Source: Halorubrum yunnanense
GTDB taxonomy: Archaea > Halobacteriota > Halobacteria > Halobacteriales > Haloferacaceae
Length of the DNA: 64,000 nucleotides
Assembly: GCF_026586675.1 (NCBI RefSeq)
Contig: NZ_JAODIX010000028.1
Coordinates: forward strand, 90,835-154,834
Direction: 5' to 3'
Shown here: piece after piece, positions 9,541 through 16,154 of the stretch
How the letters are laid out: each line of letters starts with the position of its first letter
How positions within the stretch are numbered: the first letter of the stretch is position 1
Made by a program: the position numbers and the translations under genes
Notes under the pieces: generated by a model
Databases searched by the model: none
What the model saw: the letters and a program-made list of their open reading frames with translations, nothing else
Told to the model about the DNA's origin: nothing

Positions 9541-9762
9541 ATGTCCAATCGCGTCGTGCAGGGGCGAATGGTGACGCCCGAGAAGCTCGCTGAGCTGGTC
9601 GAGGGCGAGTCGGTGCTCGAGGCCGAGTCGATCGCCGACGCCGACCGTGACTGTCCGGACTGCGGCGGCGACGTCATCACCGTCGGCTACATGCCGAGCG
9701 TCACCGAGTTCGTCACCGGATTCAAATGCCAGGAGTGCGACTGGAGCGACGACGACCGCTGA
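9541..9762 (+). CDS. Small zinc-ribbon protein (DUF5795-like)
   Basis: A 73-residue protein with two CxxC knuckles (CPDCGG and CQECDW) that would bind one zinc. The N-terminal half is helical and acidic (MVTPEKLAELVEGESVLEAE). It is typical of the conserved small zinc-finger proteins of haloarchaea; I recognise it as the DUF5795 type with moderate certainty. The start is the first ATG after a 67-base gap. Function unknown. Confidence 0.8.
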   Translation: MSNRVVQGRMVTPEKLAELVEGESVLEAESIADADRDCPDCGGDVITVGYMPSVTEFVTGFKCQECDWSDDDR

Positions 9763-9896
9763 AGCGAGGCGTCGGGCGTGAGGCCGGCGCGTCGCCCGGT
9801 TAGAGGTGCCGCCCGCGACGTCGCTCCGTCCCTCGATCGCTCGCGATCGAAACCCCTTTACCCGCGTTTCGGCAACCACCTAACGCGATACCGCAC

Positions 9897-10071
9897 GGGG
9901 CTGTGGCCAAGCCAGGCATGGCGACTGACTCCAGAGGTTCGCGCCCGGGACGACACTCCAGACTGATATACCGAGCGGGCGACTGATCATCGCTCGCGTT
10001 GACGACCCTCTGGAGTTCCGAGGCGCACCGGAGATATCAGTCGATCGGGGGTTCAAATCCCTCCGGCCCCA
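9897..10071 (+). tRNA. tRNA-Trp (CCA) with intron
   Basis: The acceptor stem GGGGCTG (9897-9903) pairs with CGGCCCC (10064-10070), with discriminator A at 10071. The D arm (GCCA/TGGC), the anticodon stem ACTGA/TCAGT and the T arm with TTCAAAT are all present. The anticodon CCA is at 9931-9933. The anticodon loop is interrupted after position 37 by an intron of about 101 bases, so the exons are roughly 9897-9934 and 10036-10071. No CCA end is encoded. Confidence 0.96.
9935..10035 (+). ncRNA. tRNA-Trp intron, probable box C/D guide RNA
   Basis: In haloarchaea the tRNA-Trp intron is known to act as a box C/D guide for 2'-O-methylation of the same tRNA (positions 34 and 39). Here the intron holds two CTGA elements (9963-9966 and 9983-9986). 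It also has CTCTGGAGT (10008-10016), the perfect complement of the anticodon region ACTCCAGAG (9928-9936), which can also form part of the bulge-helix-bulge for splicing. The exact ends are uncertain by one or two bases. Confidence 0.75.
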
Positions 10072-10475
10072 TTCTCTACCGCCGCGGGCAACGTCGCGAG
10101 CGGCGGTACCGTACCGAGGGAGGATTTGGATCGGGGAGCGGTAGCGACCGTAGTTCAAATCCTCCCGTCCCGTTCCGAATTTCTCCCTTCGGCAACCGCC
10201 TCCGGGCCGAGACGACCGACGGCGGGACGTATTTCAAACCGAAGTGCACCCCCGACGACGTCGCCCTCTCGCCGAAGGAGGTGGGCGCGCCAATTGTCCA
10301 GCTTCAGGACTCGATGGGGGATCTCCGAACCAAGACGTGGTCGTAACCGGGCGGTTCCGTGGCGCATCGCTCCGGCGCAGCGGGTCGTTCCTCACCGCTA
10401 TCCGCCCCTCCGTCGGCTCCCAAGGGTGTGTGAGTTCACCGCACTGTTTTATCCGAGCAGCCCCTGAGCGATCAC
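10072..10475. other. Gene-poor stretch after tRNA-Trp with an 11-bp inverted repeat
   Basis: No convincing gene lies in these 404 bases. GGGAGGATTTG (10118-10128) and CAAATCCTCCC (10156-10166) are perfect inverted repeats that could form a hairpin with a 27-base loop; the right arm reads like a tRNA T-loop. A fossil-like frame near 10245-10346 ends in DSMGDLRTKTWS but has no promoter or family resemblance. A TATA-like box near 10445-10451 serves the next gene. Confidence 0.5.
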
Positions 10476-10694
10476 GTGAAACGAAACGTCGGACGAGTCG
10501 ACGCGCTCGCACGAGTCGCCGGCGGCATTGCGATCGCGGTGTTCGCGCTGCTCGTTGCGACCGGTACCCTGACCGTCCCGGTCGTTTCCGCGGTCGGGCT
10601 CGGGATCGCCGGAGCGGTACTGATAGTCGAGGGCGCCACGCGACGGTGTCTGTTGTACCGCGCGCTCGGAATCGATCGCTGTCCGGTCGAGTGA
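10476..10694 (+). CDS. Small two-helix membrane protein (DUF2892/YgaP type)
   Basis: A 72-residue protein that starts at GTG 10476, with a TTTTAT box about 28 bases upstream. It has MKRNVGRVDALARVAGG, two transmembrane segments, and a C-terminal CLLYRALGIDRC. This is the pattern of the DUF2892 inner-membrane domain (YgaP transmembrane part), with the two Cys residues in the usual C-terminal positions. The exact role is unknown; the domain is often associated with sulfur or rhodanese proteins, but none is adjacent here. Confidence 0.82.
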   Translation: MKRNVGRVDALARVAGGIAIAVFALLVATGTLTVPVVSAVGLGIAGAVLIVEGATRRCLLYRALGIDRCPVE

Positions 10695-10853
10695 GCCCCT
10701 GCCCGCAGACCGACTCGACCGACGTCGGACGCAGCTCCTCCGCCTCGCCTCCGTCTTCAGATCGACGCTGTCCGTTCTGCTCTACGGATTCGATAAGGGG
10801 CCGCTGAGCCCGGAGTCGGTCGGACGACGCCGGCGAGGTAGTGACCGTCGGAG

Positions 10854-11231
10854 TCACCCGTGAAACCGGTACAGCGACGTGACGTACGGCAGCCGGTTGA
10901 GCATCCAGATCGCGACCGGCAACCCGATGACCGTGATCGCGAGGGCCGACGCCACGTTCGCCCACAGCAGGCTCAGCCACCAGCCGACGAGGGCGAAGTA
11001 GATCCCTCGCACGGCGAGCGAGCGTTGCCCCCGTGCCGACTCGGGCTCCGAGAGCGACCGCGGCTCCGCGAGCGTGAGCACCGTCGGAACGAGGTTGATC
11101 AGCTTGATGCCGATCGGGAGCAGGACGACCGTGACGTTGAGCAGCCACGCGACGTTGACGACGATCGGCGTCACCCACCAGCCGACGACCACGAACCACA
11201 GCGCGCGAACGAGAGGAGATCGTCGCGTCAT
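10854..11231 (-). CDS. YccF/DUF307-type membrane protein
   Basis: A 125-residue protein with two copies of the YccF domain: hydrophobic segments around WFVVVGWWVTPIVVNVAWLL and YFALVGWWLSLLWANVASAL, each followed by a GLPI/LPIGIK-type turn. The start at 11231 (MTRRSPLVRALW) is the family-like one. A 376-bp transposon ends only 23 bases upstream, so the native promoter is displaced. An in-frame ATG contributed by the transposon end at 11261 would add ten residues. The function of YccF proteins is unknown. Confidence 0.8.
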   Translation of the reverse strand: MTRRSPLVRALWFVVVGWWVTPIVVNVAWLLNVTVVLLPIGIKLINLVPTVLTLAEPRSLSEPESARGQRSLAVRGIYFALVGWWLSLLWANVASALAITVIGLPVAIWMLNRLPYVTSLYRFHG

Positions 11232-11254
11232 CGGCTCCGCTAACCCCTCAAGCG

Positions 11255-11630
11255 TTGACATCCTCCCCGCGCTGAAGCGCGAGGATTCCCACGGCACTGC
11301 ACCGCTGGGTTGGGATGTTTACGGTTTGTAGCGACCTTAGAAGGCGGCTACTGGCTGTGCCAACCAGCCGTTACTCCTATCCCGGCATGGGATTCAGAGA
11401 TACTTTTGCTGACTACACTCCGAGTTCCACAACAAAAAGGGGTGCTTTCTGTGTGGAATCGGGGAATCCCGATATTGTCCGATTAAACGGGCGGGCAGGC
11501 CGCCTCGGCTAACTGGTGGTACAACAATAGATTAGTTAAAACATCCGACCGGGGCGGTGGTCGTGGTTGATGTAGAATACTGTCGGATCCATCCCCGCGC
11601 TAAAGCACGGGGCTTTCTCCTTGATTCTCC
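11255..11630 (-). mobile_element. 376-bp non-autonomous IS200/IS605-type element, copy A
   Basis: On the minus strand the element is preceded by TTAC (plus GTAA at 11631-11634) and ends in TCAA (plus 11255-11258). These are the same cleavage signatures as the complete IS at 24146-25980. It has a subterminal hairpin at each end (CCCGCGCTGAAGCGCG at the right end). It shares most of its sequence and its exact 376-bp length with copy B at 44455-44830. No transposase is encoded. No target duplication is expected for this family, and none is seen. Confidence 0.85.
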
Positions 11631-11865
11631 GTAAACCCGTATCGTCGGTTCCGGCGATCCGCGGAGCATGGCGGGACAGATCGACGCCTCAGCCGCCACG
11701 GCGTTGACCTCGATCGAAGATGGGCTCGGAGATGTATCTGGACGCGGCTCCGATCAGCAGGAACGAATCCCGAGTTCGGTGGTGTTTCCAGTCTCTTTCG
11801 TGCTGCGGAACCGAGTCCACCGTCCACCGGCACGACGGTGGCGTTCCCTCAGACGGCCGATGCTG

Positions 11866-13221
11866 TCAGTCGACTCGCAGCGGTTCGCCGCAGTTCGAAC
11901 AGTACCTGCCCTCCGGAAGCTCCTGCAGGTCGGCTCCGCAGTGCGGACAGAAGTTGACGCCGTCAGCAGCGGCGTGGGAGGACCACCCTGTCGGGTTCGT
12001 TTCCCGGTTCGATGTCGGGCCCGATTGCCCGCGTTCGTCCGGTCGGTCGAATACGTTGGTGTCCGGGGAGTCGGGCGAGGCTCGCTCGCGACCCTCGGAC
12101 ACGCGTTCGTCGACCTCCCTGCCGTCTGTCGTTCGCCCGTCGTGATGTCCGAGGGTGCCAAGGAGCACTCTCGACCCCCGGCTGTCGGCGTCGGACAAAT
12201 CCGCGGTGACGGCGTACACCGTGCCGTCTTCTCCCCCCACATAGGCGGTCCCGTCTTTCACCGTCGGAGCGGATCGAATTTGATCACCCGTCCCGAACGA
12301 CCAGTTCTCCGTTCCCGTCGCCGCGTCGACCGCGTACAAGCGGTCGTCCCGGCTTCCCACGTACGCGGTCGATCCTGCCACCGTCGGCGACGAAGTCACG
12401 GGACCTCCCGTTTCGAACTGCCAGTCTCGCTCACCGGTCTCCGCGTCGATCGCCTCGAGGCACGCTCCGACGCCGACGTAGACCGTTCCGTCGGCGACCG
12501 TCGGGGAGCTCCGTATCGGGCCCCCTTCTTGATCGACACGCCACTGCCGATCCCCGGTTCGAGCGTCGATCGCGTACAGCCGCCCCGAGTCGCTGCCGAC
12601 GTACACCGTTCCGTCGACGACCGTCGGTGAGGACCGGACTTGGTCGTCCGTACCGAACGCCCACCGTCGCTCCCCCGTCTCCGTCTCGAAAGCGTACACG
12701 TGTCCGTCGTCACAGCCGACGTAAACGGTGTCGTCGACGACCGTGGGAGACGAGTTGAATCCGTCTTCGAACACCCGTTCCCACCGCTTCGTGCCGGTCG
12801 CCCGATCCACCGCGTAGAACCGACTGTCCCCGTCGTACAGCTCGACGTCGCCGAAAAACACCGTCTCCTCAGAGAGCGTAGCGGACGTCCAGTTCGTGCT
12901 CCCGTTCTCGAACGTCCACTTCAGGTTCCCCGTACGCGCATCGACGGCGACCAGACGCCCTCGCGTTCCGAGTTGCAGTTCGAAGTAGACCACGCCGTCG
13001 GCCACAGCCGGTGAGGAGTAAACGAATCTGCCGCTATACTCTCCGTCCAGGTCCGTGACGTCGAACAGCCACTCGCGCTGCCCTGTACTTGCCTGCAGCG
13101 CGTGGAGGTGTCCGGCGTCGTCGCCGACGTACACCGTCTCATTGATGATTGTCGGTGAAGAACTGACGGCATCATCGGCGGTGAAGCGCCACCGTTCACT
13201 ACCGGGTGAGCCGGAATCCAT
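11866..13221 (-). CDS. PQQ-type beta-propeller repeat protein with C-terminal zinc ribbon
   Basis: A 451-residue protein. About seven blades of the PQQ/quinoprotein type follow one another from residue 8 to about 330. Each has the cycle SSPTVVDGTVYVG, YAVDAxTG and RRWxF. The chain then has a charged linker (about 335-410) and a terminal double-CxxC zinc ribbon (CPHCGADL and CSNCGEPL). No signal peptide or lipobox is visible, so unlike the common secreted haloarchaeal PQQ proteins this one looks cytoplasmic. Nothing shows a bound PQQ cofactor. It probably acts as a scaffold; the role is unknown. Confidence 0.88.
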   Translation of the reverse strand: MDSGSPGSERWRFTADDAVSSSPTIINETVYVGDDAGHLHALQASTGQREWLFDVTDLDGEYSGRFVYSSPAVADGVVYFELQLGTRGRLVAVDARTGNLKWTFENGSTNWTSATLSEETVFFGDVELYDGDSRFYAVDRATGTKRWERVFEDGFNSSPTVVDDTVYVGCDDGHVYAFETETGERRWAFGTDDQVRSSPTVVDGTVYVGSDSGRLYAIDARTGDRQWRVDQEGGPIRSSPTVADGTVYVGVGACLEAIDAETGERDWQFETGGPVTSSPTVAGSTAYVGSRDDRLYAVDAATGTENWSFGTGDQIRSAPTVKDGTAYVGGEDGTVYAVTADLSDADSRGSRVLLGTLGHHDGRTTDGREVDERVSEGRERASPDSPDTNVFDRPDERGQSGPTSNRETNPTGWSSHAAADGVNFCPHCGADLQELPEGRYCSNCGEPLRVD

Positions 13222-13325
13222 ACCATAGCGTCTCTATCTGGAGCTTAAAAACTCCCGCTCGGCCGAAGGTGGCTTCTTTATACCTGGCCCAACACCGCCT
13301 GCTAACTGTCACCCATCACGCGGAA

Positions 13326-13341
13326 TGATGGGCGCTGCAGG
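13326..13341. repeat. attL: 16-bp direct repeat of the tRNA-Arg 3' end
   Basis: TGATGGGCGCTGCAGG is identical to 18276-18291, which covers the discriminator, 3' acceptor strand and first T-stem bases of tRNA-Arg(TCG). Beyond the repeat the sequences diverge. It marks the displaced tRNA end created by integration. It overlaps a hairpin, CCCATCA (13312-13318) with TGATGGG (13326-13332). Confidence 0.85.
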
Positions 13342-13427
13342 GTAGCGCTCACGGCTTAAGAAAATTGGTGATTCGCTGAACGGGTGTCGAAGGCCCCGCC
13401 TTGGTGTGGTTCGAGATCGATCGACCC

Positions 13428-14438
13428 ATGGAACTCGAACCAATCGACCCCGACACGGCGCTCGAGTTGTACATCGCGGAGAAAGAGACCTCGGTTGCGG
13501 ACTCGACGGTGGCTTCACACAAGTCACGTCTGAGTTTTCTGCTCAGGTGGTGTGAGGAACGCGACATCGAGAACCTGAACGAGCTGACCGGCCGGCGGCT
13601 CCAAGAGTTCCGGCTTTGGCGGCGCAACGTCGGCGACCTCACGAAGGTGAGCGAGAAGACGCAGATGGACACGCTACGCGTGTTCGTTAGATGGCTGGAG
13701 TCCATCGACGCCGTCGAGTAGGACCTCCACAAGAAGGTCCGCTCACCCGATATCACGCCCAGAGAGAACAGTCGTGACGTGATGCTCGAGACCGACGACG
13801 CCGAAGCGATGCTGGCATACCTGGAGCGCTACGAGTACGCTTCGCTCCGCCACGTGACCGCGACACTCCTGTGGCACACGATGCTCCGGATGGGCTCGCT
13901 ACGAGCCCTTGACCTCAAGGACTACGACCCGGAAGAGCAGTCACTCCGGGTTCAGCATCGACCTGACACCGACAGGCCACTCAAGAACAAGCGGGAAGGC
14001 GAACGGATCATCGCCGTCTCGAACGAAGTCTGTCTCGTCCTCGACGACTGGATCCGCGAGCAGCGGCTCGACGTCACGGACGACTACGGCCGAAACCCGC
14101 TCCTCTCGACGACTCGCGGACGGGCTGGTAAGTCGACGATCCGAAGCTACTGCTATCAGATAACGCGTCCCTGTGAGTACGGGCAAGAGTGTCCGCACGG
14201 CCGCGACGAGAGCGAGTCTGAGGCGAGAGAGCGGGACCACGCTTCGAAATGTCCCTCGAGTGTGAGCCCACGTCCCTTCCGCCGTGGAGCGATCACACAC
14301 TACCTACAGAGTGACGTGCCGGAGACGGTGGTCGGCGACCGAGCGAACGTGACACCCGACGTCATCGACCAACACTACGACCAGCGGTCACAGAAGGAGA
14401 AGATGGAACAACGGAGGGGGTATCTCGACGATATCTGA
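13428..14438 (+). pseudogene. Tyrosine recombinase (element integrase), interrupted by in-frame TAG
   Basis: The frame runs from ATG 13428 (MELEPIDPDTALELYIAEKE) to 14438 but has a TAG at 13719-13721; downstream codons continue the family sequence in the same frame. An N-terminal SAM-like core-binding domain precedes the break. After it come the first catalytic Arg region (LRMGSLRALDL), box II and the Tyr region (DQHYDQRS). Box II reads SPRPFRRGAITH where relatives usually have SPH..RRG, so the catalytic His appears replaced by Arg as well. If the element is mobile it must borrow an integrase. The ATG at 13779 could yield only the catalytic half. Confidence 0.85.
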
Positions 14439-14621
14439 ACTCTCCTCAAAACAGGGACTGAGGGAGCCCATTTTCCGACTCAAATAGCAGTAGTTGAGAT
14501 TGGTGGCCTCAATGCATACGCTTCTCGAACTCCTTCGCGATGGACAGTGATTCACCTTCAGCAATTTCGGAGCTTTCGTTTCTAACACTCTTCACAGCGG
14601 ATGACGTTCCTCCTTTCAACG

Positions 14622-14993
14622 ATGTCCATCGACCGAGACACATTCGAGAACACGGACGAGGACGAGCTCGCGGATCTTTCGGTCCCTGATCAGGTCCTCG
14701 GGTTTCTCGCCGCCAACGAGCATCGGGCGTTCAAGGCTCGCGAAATCGCTTCTCAGATCGGCGCTGACGAGGGGGCAGTGAGCACTGCGCTCTCACGGTT
14801 AAAGGACCGTAACTTGGTCGAACACAAGGCAACGTACTGGGCCGTGACTGACGACGCCGAGCGACTCGACGGGTATAGCGGCTACGAACGGGCGACCGAT
14901 CTGTTCAACGAGCAACTCGGTGACGAAGACACGGAGTCGTGGCGCGAACATGCACCCAGTGAGCCACACCCGAGCGTGGAGAACGAGCAGTGA
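14622..14993 (+). CDS. Winged-helix MarR-like regulator, probable antitoxin partner
   Basis: A 123-residue protein starting MSIDRDTFENTDEDEL. Residues about 22-70 form a winged helix-turn-helix (VLGFLAANEHRAFKAREIASQ, then AVSTALSRLKDRNLV), and the tail is acidic. Its TGA overlaps the GTG of the toxin-like gene by four bases, the usual antitoxin-first order. It therefore probably binds the operon promoter, the toxin, or both. The in-frame ATG at 14601 is less likely because relatives begin at the MSID-type start. Confidence 0.75.
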   Translation: MSIDRDTFENTDEDELADLSVPDQVLGFLAANEHRAFKAREIASQIGADEGAVSTALSRLKDRNLVEHKATYWAVTDDAERLDGYSGYERATDLFNEQLGDEDTESWREHAPSEPHPSVENEQ

Positions 14994-15343
14994 CTGACGA
15001 GAAAGCGACCCCGATTTTTGAGCGGGGCGACGTCGTCTACGGTGATGACCCGTTCAAAGGCGAGGAAGATGCCCGACCGTGGCTCACTCTCTCGAATCAC
15101 GACGACCGATCATTCCACGGCGAGCAGTATATCGCGCTGACGTTGACGACGAAATCCTAGATGGACGGCCTCATCGATATTCCAGAAGAGAAATGGCTGC
15201 GTGGTGGGACGCCCGACGAGAGTCGAATCGTCCCATGGGGCGTCCAATCGATCGACCACGAGGATATCGACTTCTGGCAGGGACAGGTAAAAAGCGAGAT
15301 TGTCGACGAAGCGGTCGCTGCCCTCGCCGAAGAGTTGCAGTAG
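14990..15343 (+). pseudogene. PemK/MazF-like toxin, interrupted by in-frame TAG
   Basis: From GTG 14990 the frame reads IFERGDVVYGDDPFKG, RPWLTLSN and HGEQYIALTLTTKS. It then meets TAG at 15158-15160 and continues MDGLIDIPEEKWLRGG and SRIVPWGVQSIDHED to 15343. The two halves together match the PemK/MazF endoribonuclease fold found beside HTH antitoxins in haloarchaea. A Trp is usual at the interrupted position, so a single TGG-to-TAG change explains the break. The product would be inactive unless the stop is read through. Confidence 0.8.
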
Positions 15344-15700
15344 CTGATCTGTACGAGAACAACCGGAATCTACAGGCGAAACAGGCCGAGTGCCTCGGGG
15401 CTTGACCCCGAGATATTCTACGCTCTGAACGGCCTCCAGTTCGACTACGACCGGACAATAAAAGAGACTCTGAAGGCACTCGCAACCGACGAGGCGAATG
15501 TCGATGACGAGGACGTGATTACGCATCTAAGAGCGAATGCGGAGCCGCTTGCGCCAGAATACGAAGTGACGATCCATCTCTGGCTGTCGCGTATCGACGG
15601 CACAGCCCAGTTCTCTGGGCCACGAGAGTACGAAGAGACACATGAAAACCCATCTAACGAACCGAACGGTTCTGACCATGACCCCCATGGGGAGAGCTAA
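15344..15700 (+). pseudogene. Hypothetical element gene with a frameshift near 15403
   Basis: The segment VADLYENNRNLQAKQAECLG is encoded in one frame up to a TGA near 15403-15405. The next frame continues LDPEIFYALNGLQFDYDRT through HLWLSRIDGTAQFSGP to the stop at 15700. A one-base loss in the CGGGGCTT run at about 15398-15403 would join them into one protein of about 118 residues. No start codon is obvious at the left. I do not recognise the family; it seems to be the third gene of the antitoxin-toxin operon. Confidence 0.5.
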
Positions 15701-15702
15701 GA

Positions 15703-15840
15703 ATGACTGCCGAAGGTGACCATCCCGAGATCCCCGATGAGATGTCTCCCGAGGAGGCGCGGCAGTATCTCATTCGGTTCCTCGGACGGCAGGACCTCGA
15801 CGAACACGAGGAGATCCACGACGAACTCGCGACCGAATAG
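15703..15840 (+). CDS. 45-residue acidic hypothetical protein
   Basis: A short ATG-started frame two bases after the preceding stop. It reads MTAEGDHPEIPDEMSPEEAR and continues with a helical QYLIRFLGRQDLDEHEEIHD. The acidic, helix-rich sequence and the tight spacing suggest a genuine last gene of the toxin-antitoxin operon. Function unknown. Confidence 0.55.
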   Translation: MTAEGDHPEIPDEMSPEEARQYLIRFLGRQDLDEHEEIHDELATE

Positions 15841-16154
15841 GACGCAATCCGACGCTGACTGCTTGTAGCGTTCACCGAACCATCACAGATCAGATACGGT
15901 ACGGGGGCGTCTATGCCTGTGAGATTAAAATCAGAACACGACGATTAGTGCCCCCTTCGGTTGACTCAGATCGATATCGGGTGCGACACTCCCAACAGTG
16001 GAATGATATCCAAAAACCGCGCTTAACAGCGTCCATGCCGGATCGAAGGTTATTATGAAAGTTGCGCTGTTTCACTGCCTGAACGAAGAGCATTATCTGC
16101 AGGTGCAAATTTGAGCGGAACATATAATATCAATCTGATTTTAATTATGAATAT
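15841..16154. other. AT-rich intergenic region upstream of the pseudokinase gene
   Basis: I see no gene in these 314 bases, apart from a 19-codon frame at about 16055-16114. An AT-rich AACATATAATAT box at about 16118-16130 lies some 25-30 bases before the ATG at 16155, and so fits a leaderless promoter for the next gene. Confidence 0.55.

Noticed and set aside
10245..10346. Protein-like tail (VALSPKEVGAPIVQLQDSMG) after tRNA-Trp
   Set aside because: No start, no promoter and no recognisable family; kept only as a comment in the intergenic entry.
11315..11512. 65-codon frame inside transposon copy A, partly seen in copy B
   Set aside because: The corresponding copy B sequence changes frame by indels, so the conservation is at the nucleotide level rather than in a protein.
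14509..14595. 28-codon minus-strand frame (ESLSIAKEFEKR) between integrase and HTH gene
   Set aside because: It reads like the end of a protein, but the frame is too short and lacks a promoter; it may be a fossil or chance.
16055..16114. 19-codon frame MKVALFHCLNEEHYLQVQI
   Set aside because: Too short and without context; more probably promoter-proximal noise.
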